From Eudromia elegans (lineage: Eukaryota; Chordata; Aves; Tinamiformes; Tinamidae): a stretch of 64,000 bases of DNA. Shown here one piece after another: positions 37,201 through 47,723 of this stretch (the first letter of the stretch is position 1; each line of letters opens with the position of its first letter). The stretch lies in contig PTEX01000003.1 in NCBI GenBank assembly GCA_003342815.1, positions 1,076,435 to 1,140,434 on the forward strand, written 5' to 3'. A program made the translations under genes and the position numbers. The notes beneath the pieces are model-generated. The model worked only from the letters and a program-made list of their open reading frames with translations, was not told the DNA's origin and searched no databases.

Positions 37201-40200
37201 AGCTTGAAATTTCTTTCCAAGACAGTGGTAACAAACAGAGTAACCTCATGCTGCTTCAGAAAACCTGACAAATGGGGACATTTGGCTCAGATCAAACTTA
37301 TTTGAGGTCCAGTTCTAGATCCAGCCAGGCCTTCCTGTCAGGGCAATTCAATTATACTGCAGGGCTATTGCTATTTCATTCCTTAGTCTACAATCTGTGT
37401 CTCTGGTGTTAGTCTCACCACTATCCCTGCTTCGATTTCAATTTGACTAAAGTCTTAAAGACAAAAATTGCGTTAATTGAAAGGCCCTTCGGTCTCCAGG
37501 ACGATGTAACCCCACTCCTGACTCAAGTGCAGCTTAGTCGCATCCTGATGTTAACAGCAGTTTAGAGGGTTTGTGAAATGTATCCATAGGTCTTGATCCA
37601 GGGGTCGTTGGCCCATGCACGTTTGGCTGAGACTGATGATGATGCTGCAGGATGTGCTCTGTTACCTGAAGTATTTACTTCCAACTCGTGCTTCAGAAGA
37701 ACCACTCCAGCACCTTAGATTGCTTCAACAGATGTATTACTTACTTATCTGAATACCTCAATATATGAAGGTATTATACATGTACGTACACGAAGAAAGT
37801 AAAGTATGAAACACATGGGATCCTGAGACCACATACCCTGAAAAGAGACTTTGAATTTGTTCAGACAAAGGCAAGCTGTGTGAATGAGAAAACATAGTTT
37901 CATATCAGTTTGATTTCTCAAGAACACATTCTAGCATTTATCTGTTCAAACACTGCTGAATATGAATCTACGTATTTGGGGTTAGTAAAGGCCAATAATC
38001 TGAGACATGAGACAAACTCTGCTTGCAAATTGGCAGCTGATTTCCTATGCTATAGTCCTCAGCAATTCATCTCATTCTGCAGTTCCTTTTGCCCCTTTCT
38101 CTGTATTTTTGCTTGAACAGTGAACCTTGCAGAGGAGAATCTGTCTCTCACTATGTATCTGTTCAGAGCCCAGCACTGAGTGGTGAATGCTGGAGTAGTA
38201 TAAATTATCCATGACAGTGAACTTAGTGATATACTGAAATAACTTACTTGATCCAGGACAGAATGCTGGTTTCAACCACGCTCATAAGACTTTTAGACTT
38301 TCCCTGATTTAGACAGGGCTGAGTTCATCAATAAGCATTCTCAGAGTCTCCATTTTACTTCAGTTTTGTTTTTAAAGCTGCAAAATTCAACCAACTGTAA
38401 CAATCATTTTACTGCATTTTACAATTTGTACTCATGGAGTACTTGTTCAACCATGGATTTTAATATATCTTTCCAGAAAATTTAAGAAAGTGACTGTAAT
38501 AGTGACTGTAATGGATTTAACTCCATTTTTTTTCCCCCAAAAAAGACCAACAATATTTTGTGCTGCAGACACTGGACAACTGCAGTTAATAAAATGAGCA
38601 TATATTGTTTATATTCCACTAGAGGCTGCTGTTTAGTAAGCATTGGAAATCTCCTCATGTCTTCTGCCAAGCTGCTGAACGGGTCTGGAGAGAAGAGGCA
38701 AAGTCTTGATGTGGTGAACAAGCCTCTTTTAAAAATTAATACTAGTAGGGATGCCTCTTCTTCTGCTACATACTTTCTTTTTGAATATATAGTTAGTTTC
38801 CACTCAGATTTTCATTTCCATTACAGCCAAAGTCACAGGGACATCATTTATACACTGTCCAGAAAATCAAAACCCAAACTATAGCATGTTTTATTTTTAT
38901 AACAAGATTTCGTTCATCATAGGAAAGAAGGACATTTTATATTAGTAAATCTATGAAGCGGAACTCACAAGTTATTTATGCTACTTGGTATTTTTATGAA
39001 GCCATTATAGTACTAAGGACAGAATAAATAGAAGGAACTCTCCCAGCAAAATTATGTACATAGCATAGGTCTTGCATCCTGATCAGTTCTTTTCTTCCCC
39101 ATTAGTGAGTCATGTTATATGTGTGCAGTTGTGTTTATTTATATTTGTATATACTTCTCCAAGGGACACTTCTTCCTGAGATGTTTCGTATAGGTGAACC
39201 AAACAAAGGACTTCCCTAGGTCTGTGCACACAAGACCCCAGCTAAACCTCCTTGTATGCATGATCTGTATGTGCCTAATCACTCTAAAAAATCAGTCATT
39301 TTTCTCTAATATATGAACATAAGCGGGTCTATATTCATACTGCCACAAAACTTGATTTTCAAATTCAAAATTACATAAGCATCATTTTTTCTAGGGTAAT
39401 TTGTCTGCTCCAGTGAATTCTAGACAAAGGTGCAAGTTAACACATCTTTTTTACCAGTGGTCAGTACTTACATCTCCTAGAAAGAAAGCCTGATTAAAAA
39501 CCTGATTTTCTCTTTTGCTTCATAAATTCCTTTTGTTAAGCTGCATATAGAATTTTTTGTTACTCCTAAGAATTTTCCTTTGTGTCCTTGCAATGACACA
39601 AACCCCTTCAGGAAATAAAAATGTGAGTGAGGATCTAGGCATAATGGGCACAGAATCTATAAGAAAGTATCACATACAAGCTGCTTAGTGTGACTTTTGA
39701 GTCATGCTTTTGTTGTGTTGACCCTGTTGTTTCCTCCCAGAGTCAGACTGTGACCACGTTGCTGTTTGCAGACTGTGTTACAGCCTGCTGATCAGCAGGG
39801 AAATTTGTTACTTTTAAACTTATCTCTGTCTCAGCTTACTGAAAACCTCTGTCCAGAATTTCACTATCTTGCTTTTATTTAATTTTATAATTTTTGCTTA
39901 TGGTATCTGTGTGCTGGATAGTATTCTTAGTTCTTGTTCCTGCTTATATTTATTTGTATCTTTTCTATTAACATATTAAGGATAAAAAATATATATTATT
40001 AAAAGTCATTTAAAATAACTCCAGTACTTTGCTCGTACATCTGCTATATTCTTTGCCTACTACTGTAGCCTAGGTTCTTAGCAGGGGAGATCAAAGGTCT
40101 GAACGTTGGCATTTGTTCTTTGGAGACCATAACTTACTTGACCTCTGCAGCTTATATAATTAAGCTCTTCATGACCTTTCCAGTATCCATCACCATTTAT

Positions 40201-41930
40201 CTCACTGACCATACCAGTTTCTAGAGGGAGATAAATGGCATACAGACCTTGGTCTGTGTTTTGCTCTACATTCACTCAAACTGACGGGGGCTGCTCTCTT
40301 ATCTCTTTCCAGGTTACAAATACTACTGAGCTGTTCTCACACTTTAGTTTTTCTTCTTTCCATTATAAATGCTATGATTGTAACTTACCTCCTATTTGCA
40401 TACAGTACTTAAATGACTTTTGATGTTAGTGCAGAAAATGAATTTCTTAAACATGCTCATCATCATGGACATAGTAGCTTCAAGGGAACAGAAATAATAA
40501 CACATTCTTCTGAAGAAGATATCTCACTCCTGATAGCAGGGAATGAAGAGAAACCCGAGACCTCTGTGTTGTAGGTCACTGATGCTGGCTTGGTCACTTC
40601 CCTCAGGCTCAAGGATACTCCTGGAAATGTTATCCCAAGGCAGCGCGGGAGCATAATAGGAAAGAAGTTGCTGCACAAGATTTCACTGGTGTCTAAATTG
40701 CTAACTCCAGCGGCTATTTCTGAGATATAGAATAGTTGTTGTGGATTGAATAAAATATGCTATTTCAGGTTTCAGCTTTCGCTTGATGGGAATTTTAAGA
40801 AATGTTCTCATTTTTGTTCTAACATGAAATTAGTTTGTTTAGAAAATGCCAAACTGAATAAAAGTAAAACATGACTGAAAGGGTAAAATTGAGATGAAAT
40901 GAGAAAAAATAACCTCAAAGCTAATTCTTCCTTGCCCTGAAGGAACCACATTGTTTCCATTAAACTTTTTTTTTTTCCAGTTTTCTAAAAGGATGAGGGA
41001 ATTTCCCTCAAACACGTGTGTTTGTTTTGCTCAAATCAGCTCATTCCAGCCAGCCTGCTTTGGTTGCAGCTGTGTGTCCCATGGCACAGCTAAATCGAGG
41101 AGAGGGGAGATGGAAGGTGGGGAAAGCAGTGTGCTACTTTGCCTGAGGGTGCAGGGCAAAACTGAGGTAGGATACCAACCTCAGAGCTTCTGAATCAGGG
41201 GACTGAGAGGTGGCTTGCTCTGCTGAAGGACTTGAAAGTTTTACGCTAGGCTACAAATGGTCTCTTCTCTGCCTTGGTCTTTTTAATGGAGCATTTATAA
41301 TGCTCTTATAATAGGGCATTTTAACACACAAACATACTCCTTTTTTATGAAATAAAATTGCAGATTGTTTGCAGTAGGCATGTTTTCAAAACATCCCAAT
41401 CTGCTCATCTGTCTTTCTAGAAAAGGTCTTCCTAGTACAGGTTCTGTGTTTATTACTTCTGCCCCTGTTGCCTTTCGGCTTGCTTTTCCCACGGAAGTAT
41501 TTGAGTGCCTTCTGTAACACATTCAGTGAGCTCACTAACACCTGTCACACGTTTCTCTTTCCATCCTTCTCTCATCCCTTCCTTGTGGAAAAATATTTAT
41601 CCTGCTTGTTGATGCCTGTTGTTGCAAGAGCTACACAGCAGTGTGCTAAGCAAGGTGACTTTGCTTCTTCCTTTTTTGACAGTAGAATAAAAGAATAACA
41701 GATAAATAGGAACTGTCCCTAATTTCTTAATATTTTCAAAGCTATAATGAAAACTAAGCTATGGTAGGTGTTCACTTGCTTTTTTCAGTTACACTACCAT
41801 AAGTGTGTAAACAGCGTTCTGGTTCTGTATTTCTGTGCACATAATAAACAAGTTAGAAAAAAAATCAGAAAAGTAAAGAGAAAGGACATATGCAGAAAGA
41901 GAGCTCATAAAACTGCTTTAGAAACAATTG
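34226..41930. other. Non-coding stretch with short tandem duplications
   Basis: No gene recognised. Small features: (TTTTG)n at 35915-35932; CTATAGGAAC repeated at 36851-36860 and 36871-36880; a perfect 12-base tandem duplication AGTGACTGTAAT at 38489-38512; the CTCF-like word CCACTAGAGGCTGCT at 38616-38630; T run at 40965-40976. The longest frame wholly inside is 108 codons (38558-38884) and is unrecognised. Confidence 0.6.
38489..38512. repeat. Perfect 12-base tandem duplication
   Basis: AGTGACTGTAAT is repeated exactly (38489-38500, 38501-38512). It is a short slippage-type duplication in non-coding DNA. Confidence 0.95.
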
Positions 41931-42320
41931 TAAGCCATTGCTGTGTTTGTTGTCCCGAAGCTCCACCGAGATTCCCTGGGGTGTTCCAGTAGAATAGGGA
42001 ACACAGTGTTGTGCGCCCCACCTAGGACGGAGGAAAAGGGTGGTCGTTTGATACCGCCTGCACCTTTAAAAACACAAAATGCAGGCCCGTGTCTTGCTAA
42101 GGATGGGCGTCAGAGGGAACTGGAAACTGTGGGTGCAATAGAGTGGTGTGAGCTGCAGTGCCTCCTCCTCCACCCAAAGCAACATGCACCCAGCACCTTC
42201 CGGGGACCTTGTCGCTACCACCAGAGCAAAGCAAGCTGAGCGTCCTCCTGCTGCTGCTGCTGCTGAGCTGCTTCTGGGTGGAAAGGAAAGCAACACCCAT
42301 GGGGTCAATATTGGACTGCA
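41931..42320. other. GC-rich patch with (CTG)6
   Basis: Moderately GC-rich sequence with overlapping open frames on both strands (42066-42381), produced by low stop-codon density and by a perfect (CTG)6 at 42248-42265. The CpG content is modest. The translations are not recognised. It sits immediately upstream of an AT-rich motif-dense stretch (42330-42640), echoing the arrangement at 27.4-27.9 kb. Confidence 0.4.
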
Positions 42321-42329
42321 AAGAGGGGT

Positions 42330-42640
42330 TGTTGCTGTGACATATCGACCGAGATTGTTTATTGAACAGCCATTAGGCTAAAATAATAGGGCGGACAAAA
42401 ACACAGAAGAAATCACCATTCTCTTCCTATTTGGCTGACAGAATCTTATCAGTGCTGATTCATATTTTGGAATTTGACAAATGAAAGAAAAACCTGTTGC
42501 TAGACGTGGAATAATTAAGTGAGAGGGTAGAGCAAATATTAATGGTCATAAAATGAACCGGGTCTCAGATTCAGCCGACAAAATCACTTTGGCTGACAGC
42601 TTCCACTGTTGTGGATGTGATGGGCTTAAAAACAGTTAGG
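42330..42640. promoter_or_regulatory. Candidate conserved non-coding element
   Basis: High-complexity block without simple repeats. It contains GGCTGACAGAATC and GGCTGACAGCTTC (MEIS/PBX-type TGACAG words about 155 bases apart, near 42432 and 42591), AATAATTAAGTG near 42510 and AATATTAATGG near 42535. Homeodomain and TALE-type sites together suggest a developmental enhancer; this rests on motif appearance only. Confidence 0.3.
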
Positions 42641-42848
42641 AGACAAATCACAGGGTCTCTCAAATCAAGCACACCCAGCCGATTTCTCAGGTGAGCAGCA
42701 GTTGTTTCTGCCAGTCTCTGCTAGTTGGGCCCAGGGCAGGAGGCTTCATGGGAGGTCTGAGACATGAAGCCATTGAATTGTCAGAGATGCTTTGCAGGGC
42801 AATAGAATGAAATGTAGAAACTATTGCCCTCTGCTCAGAATGCTCAAA

Positions 42849-42897
42849 TTTTTTTTTTTTTTTTTTTCTTTTTGGTGTGGGGTTTCGGGGTTTTTTT
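42849..42897. repeat. Poly-T tract with G runs
   Basis: A T run of about twenty is followed by CTTTTT, then GGTGTGGGGTTTCGGGGTTTTTTT. This is simple sequence; it could be the A-tail of a reverse-oriented retroposed copy, but no recognisable retroposon body adjoins it. Confidence 0.85.
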
Positions 42898-43040
42898 GTG
42901 TATTGCTTGGCAAGTATTGTTGAAGGTCTGTTCCAAGCTACCGCTGGATAGTGTATTATATTCTCCCTGGATTCTGTCCTAGATTATTATCCTATTTGGA
43001 TATCCTATTATCCAATTACAACTGTCCTATCGTGCTTAGC

Positions 43041-43450
43041 TAAACAGAAGTGTGGTGTCACCTTCCCTTTTCTCTCCCCGCTTTACCCTTGACACCCCGC
43101 TGGCTGGTGCAGCGCACTTGTTGCCGACGAGCCAGTGGGAAGGGCCTGCAAACGGTGGGAAACACGGGCACGCTAGCACTGGGAAGGGAGATGGGGAGGC
43201 CCTGCCTGGGTTATTGTCTCTGCTTGTCCCCGCGGAGCTGGGGGGACAGCGGGTGGTGGGAGGCGTGTCTGCATCTGCCGCACAGATGTGGCCGCGCTGG
43301 GCCCCTCCCCGTCCCTTTCTCTGCTCTGCAGCAGGTTGTGACGGGCGCCGTGACAATCAGTCACCGTCACCGTCTGATCCAAACGCTGCTGCTGAAGATG
43401 GCACACAGGACTCATTCCGGGTGCAGCTTCATTGAAAGCGGCACTTAACC
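43041..43450. other. GC-rich patch, possible regulatory sequence
   Basis: GC-rich with moderate CpG density, below that of the island at 27.4 kb. It shows G runs (GGGGGGACAGCGGGTGGTGGG at 43240-43260) and frames of 106-132 codons on both strands that are unlike known proteins. The end (43335-43450) has the texture of a conserved element, with repeated GTCACCGTCACCGTC near 43359 and a GTGAC / GTCAC inverted pair just before it. Confidence 0.35.
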
Positions 43451-43640
43451 ACGCCGAGTGAATACTGATGAATGTTCTTTAATTAAAGCGCTATAATAAA
43501 AAATACAGAACATCTGTGCCAAGGTGCTAAGTAATCTGTCTAACCAGATGTCTGATTTTAAGTTAAGTCATATTACAGCAATATTATATGAAAATTTTAA
43601 AAAGGGAATAAGGTTTCTGCTTTTCATATGTGCATTGTAT
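43451..43640. promoter_or_regulatory. Candidate conserved non-coding element
   Basis: AT-rich block with the perfect 12-base palindrome CTTTAATTAAAG (43477-43488), a LIM/paired-type homeodomain site, followed by GCGCTATAATAAAAAATA, which resembles posterior HOX/CDX sites. No ORF and no simple repeat. It directly follows a GC-rich patch. Support is by motif only. Confidence 0.3.
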
Positions 43641-45668
43641 TTCTTGTTACTTGGTGCAAATCTTTTCAAGCTGCTTTTGGTTTTATTTGACGTTAAATGA
43701 GCTCCTTTGGGCTTCCAGTTAGCCAGTTGACATACTACATGGTAGAAGACTCATGTACAATATTTATTAACAAATTTCTCTCCTTCATGGTAGTTTAACA
43801 TCCCACTATTTATTGTATCTAAACTACCAGAAACATATATATATATGTAGGCATGAACTTTTACGGTAAATTCCGTTTGCAGAAAGCATTTCAGGTAATC
43901 ATTCCCACTGTGTGTTGCAGGCAATCTCTTTGAACATGAAACCTTTATTTGAATAGAAAGACCTATATAGTAGCTCTGCAGTGAATTCCCACCCTCTCTT
44001 TCTAGGAAGCAGCCTGTGAATTTTAGGATAGGTTGACGGCTGAACTTGAGTCCACCATCCTGCAATGTAATCCCAAGCTCTATATCAGAGAGATGACAAC
44101 TTGGTCAGCTCTAATGGGTGCCTTTTTTGAAGGACAGAGCAAGGGTCAAGCCTAAAAGAAATTAGGTGAAGAAAGAGGAAGCCTTTTTTCAGAAAGGACT
44201 GGTTTGATATTCACATGCTAGGTTCACATACCAGCATCCTTTGGTTTTGTTCATTGTATATTCTTGTCCTGAGAAAGGATGGTCTAAACCAGCACTCCTA
44301 CTTCTTTGCCTGTCACTAAAACCTATGTAACGTTTACCAGTCAGTTAAAACACTGGTGTTTACCTTCCACATTGAGATAGAAACTTCTCTTTAGCTCTAA
44401 GATTCTTCCTTCTTTAATTCCAGATTTGGTCCCAAAACTCATCTTGGGGCAAAACGCCAGCGTCAGCAGAGCTCCTCGGAAAGGTCAGAGCTCTGAACAT
44501 GGTCCGGGTGCCCGCTGCTCACGGAGCAAGCGTGGTGCTCCCGGGACAGCGATGCGCACACACTGCAGCTTAGGCACGAGCTTGCTGGGATCAAACCCTC
44601 TGCTAAAACCAGCTTTGCCCAGAGCTGGGCACGGTTTTACACAAACCCCAGGAAGAACAAGTTTTTAATTGTGCTTCCAAACGGCTGAAGTTCACCTCAG
44701 CTGATCCTTGCCATTCACTTCCCTTCAATAAGAGCAACATTAAGAATGGTTTCAGGAAAAAAAAGGAAAAAAATAGAAAAAAAAAAAAAAAAACACAGAG
44801 AAAAAGAAGGAGGTTCTCTACGCTGGGAAGAGTGAGTTTAACTTGCAGAGCAAGGCTGTAATGGGATGCTGAGATGCCAAAAGACCTTCTGCCTGCCAAT
44901 TTTTATGTCAGATGGGTAAAGTTTTCCACAGGAAAGTGGAATGACCCTGAAACCACCATAGGCCAATGGATGTTGGAGTGAAAATATTTGTAGGAAAAAG
45001 GGAAAAAATAAAGCTCCTTGTGCCTGTGGGAAAAGTAATTTGAGGAGGTTTGAAGGAGAAGGCAGGAGGCAGAAAAGGAGGTGTAGTCTGTGGACAGTGG
45101 AAAATTCAACACATGTTGAAACTGTTTTGAGAAAGGAAAATAAATGGCATGCACAGATGATCACAGGGAAGGAATAGAAAAGCAGTGTATGGGGACAATG
45201 CTATGTAGGTCAAGAGGTAATAAAAGATGTGGAAGAAGAAGGAAATTAGGGCTGGAACAAGAGGATCTCAGGGAGAAGAGACAGAGAAGTGATTGGTGGC
45301 ATCAGAAAAGGCAGATCCCAGAAAAAGAGATTGGAAGCAGGAAGGATTCGCTCTCTCCTTTTCCTACTGGGCTTGATGAATGATCCTCTGTATGGGAAGA
45401 AAGCTCCTCTTTTCCTAGCATGCTGAACCAGGATATTTGGATTGTCTCAGCCACATCCTCCCTCTGCCTGAAAACGTTTTTTCCAAGTTCTTACATGGAA
45501 GTCTTATTCCAGACTTCTTGATACGCAGGAACCTGGTCAGAGCAGTTCACTCGGGTCTCCCAGGCAATATGTAGAGTATGTCCATAAGTGCTGAGCAAGC
45601 CCGCTGCACGTGGGCAGTGTATGCACGGTGAGTTCCAGCACTTTCCGGAAGAACCAGGTGGCCTGTAC
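43641..45668. other. Non-coding stretch, GC-rich patch and A-rich tract
   Basis: 44426-44668 is GC-rich with several CpGs and an 80-codon plus-strand frame that I do not recognise. 44757-44811 is an A-rich tract containing an A run of about seventeen; read in reverse it accounts for the Phe-rich minus-strand frame at 44603-44899. 45100-45330 is purine-rich (GGAAGAAGG words). No gene recognised. Confidence 0.55.
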
Positions 45669-45771
45669 ATAAATATATATATAGATGTATATATAGAGGG
45701 GTGGGTGTGTGTGTATATATATATAGATGTGTGTGTATATATATACATCTATATATATATTTCTATATATA
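45669..45771. repeat. Compound (TA)n/(TG)n microsatellite
   Basis: Alternating TA and TG runs with GATGT interruptions. It includes a perfect 16-bp-arm inverted repeat (45715-45730 with 45745-45760, 14-base spacer), so it may extrude as a cruciform or form Z-DNA. It explains the Tyr/Ile-rich frames on both strands at 45491-45893. Confidence 0.95.
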
Positions 45772-46953
45772 AGCAATCCAGGCTGCACCAGGCCCGTCTG
45801 TATTTACAGCACACGAACAGAAGGCGTCAGTGTGAAGTTACTGTGGAGGCAGGACACCCCCTATGTCAGGCAGTCTTCTCACAAAGACCTTAAGAAAAGG
45901 CTGAGGTTGGCTTGTTTTCATAGGAATTTCCAAGTTTTCTGTCAAAAGGCGGAAAATTAACTCATGCCGCTGGCTGCTGATCAAGTAGGCCCCTGGGAAA
46001 ATCATTACTGGGAAAGCATTACTGAAGCATTCAGCAAAAAGCAAGACATTCAGTTTAATTCTTTTCTCCTTTGAATGTACTCAAGTAATTTTCTTATGTT
46101 GCCTGAAAGTGAAGATCAGGTTCTATTCCTGGTCTCCTGTCCACATGCTGCAATGTGCCCGCCCTTTGGTTTCCTGCAATTCCTGTGCCCCAGTTCCCAC
46201 CCTCAGCATCATCATGCTCTGCATCTTGCCCATAGTACCAAAAAATGGCCCCCCTCCAAGGCAGTATGGGAAGCAGCTCCAGGTCTCTGCACTGGGTAGC
46301 AATAAGAGTGAGGAGGCCAGGGCAGAAGGAGCCCACAGAGAGTGGGAGGGATGTCCCGAGGCTGCGATTGCTGCCTCTGATTTGTGCTGGCAGCAGCAAG
46401 AGCAGCGGGCAGCCAGGAGTACGTGTTCCTCCGTGAGGGTCTCCAGGGGGCAAATGGCTTGAGGAGATATGAGAGAGGAGGTAGAAAAGCTGTCACTGGA
46501 TTTTATCAAGCTGTTAACCCTGCCAGGGTGTAGGGCATGAGACTCAATGTATGTATGCTGTCTGTATGGCTCTATAAAGAGCAGCTTGAGCTTTCCTAAT
46601 CAATCCCTAATAAACTTGAGCATCTAGGGAAAGCCTGTTCCTCGGGCTGCAAACTCACAAGCAGCCACACAAAACATTAGCCATCTCTCTCCTTCTGTAC
46701 TTTATACTATTAACTAGTCGAGCTTTTAAGGTAGCGTAAAGTTGGATGATCTTAGACCTTTTGAAATGTTCACCACCTAGTCCTTCAGCTATAGATGATG
46801 TACCTCTACAGGGGCATCAGGGATTCTTTTGGATTTGGGATTAATTGTGCTGAACTCAAGAGATCATCTTTTGTCAAGTACGCAAGTACGAGAATTTAGT
46901 AAAGAATAAGAGGTTAATAATATAGTAAAGCTAGAAATGTAACAGAACTGAGA
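45772..46953. other. Non-coding, moderately GC-rich, no gene called
   Basis: Five frames of 63-128 codons overlap on both strands at 46094-46509, where base composition is GC-rich; none is recognised and they contradict each other. 46569-46614 has a TATAAAG followed about 35 bases later by AATAAA, a spacing that can occur in LTRs, but no terminal TG..CA or duplicated LTR was found. Confidence 0.5.
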
Positions 46954-46994
46954 ATATACACATATATAGATATATATATACACACACACACATA
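46954..46994. repeat. (TA)n(CA)n microsatellite
   Basis: ATACACATATATAGATATATATATA is followed by CACACACACACATA, a compound dinucleotide repeat with a purine-pyrimidine alternation similar to the one at 45669. Confidence 0.95.
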
Positions 46995-47350
46995 TGAGAT
47001 CTCTACAGTTAAATCCGTGGATGCATAGTAGAGTGACTACTCTCACCCTCTAGGGCTCCACAGCAGGATGCTGTCTATCGTGTGGGTCTGCACAGTCACT
47101 TCTGGACTTGTCTGCACTTGTCAATCACAGAGTCCCACAGGCTATAGCAGCTCCTCAATGTGGTGTCATCAGCCACCTCAGGGCTCCTTAACTCTCAGGC
47201 TGCTCCCCAGAGCATCCCTCTCTTCTATGGGTTGGCATCTGTCACTACACAAGCCTTTGCTATTGGAAGGGCCACAAGACTGGAAGGAATCACATTTATC
47301 ATCAAAAGACTGTAGTAACTGCACATGCAATTCCTGCAGATTTAATGCTG

Positions 47351-47380
47351 CTTTTTTTTTCTTCTTTCTTTTTTTTTTTT
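47351..47380. repeat. Poly-T/CTTT tract
   Basis: Two T runs are separated by CTTCTTTC, about 50 bases upstream of the CR1 fragment. It accounts for the Phe run in the overlapping plus-strand frame at 47068-47472. Confidence 0.9.
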
Positions 47381-47429
47381 GTGTTATCTTCAGAAATTCC
47401 TACAGCCTCCTTCAAATCTACTTCGACAA

Positions 47430-47723
47430 ACTCTTCTCCGTGGTGGCCAATGGGGGCCCAGACAAGGGGTAATGGGTATGAGTTGAAACCCAGGCAGTTC
47501 CAAGTCCATGCGAGGAAGAACTTCTTTCCTGTGAGGGTGACAGAGCCCTGGCACAGGCTGCCCAGAGAGGCTGTGGAGTCTCCCTCTCTGGAGATCTTCC
47601 AACCTGCCTGGATGCCACCCTGTGCCCCGTGCTCTGGGTGTCCCTACTGGAGCAGGAGGTTGGACTAGATGATCTCTAGAGGTCCCTTCCAACCTCAACC
47701 ATTCTGTGTGATTCTGTGATTCT
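47430..47723 (+). mobile_element. CR1 LINE, 5'-truncated 3' end
   Basis: About 290 bases match the 3' terminal region of chicken repeat 1 LINEs in consensus order: CTTCTCCGTGGTGGCCA, GAAGAACTTCTTTCCTGTG, AGGGTGACAGAGCCCTGG, ACAGGCTGCCCAGAGAGGC, CTCTCTGGAGATCTTCCAA, TTGGACTAGATGATCTC, AGAGGTCCCTTCCAACC, then the tail CCATTCTGTGTGATTCTGTGATTCT. Severe 5' truncation and an 8-base-repeat tail without poly-A are typical of CR1. No reverse transcriptase frame remains. Divergence from the remembered consensus is low, so it is one of the younger insertions here. A 107-codon plus frame and minus frames across it come from the element and are not host genes. Confidence 0.95.

Noticed and set aside
43240..43262. 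G-quadruplex candidate
   Set aside because: G runs of 6, 3 and 3 are followed only by GG, so a canonical four-tract G3 quadruplex needs an unlikely zero-length loop.
45491..45893. Tyr/Ile-rich frames on both strands
   Set aside because: They are translations of a TA/TG microsatellite.
46094..46509. Several 63-128-codon frames on both strands
   Set aside because: They overlap in conflicting frames in a GC-rich patch and none resembles a known protein.
46560..46665. Possible LTR (TATAAAG followed by AATAAA)
   Set aside because: No TG..CA ends, no target-site duplication and no second copy or internal retroviral sequence were found.
47068..47698. 134-codon plus frame and neighbouring plus and minus frames
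   Set aside because: The plus frame crosses a poly-T tract and enters the CR1 element; the others are inside CR1 3' non-coding sequence.
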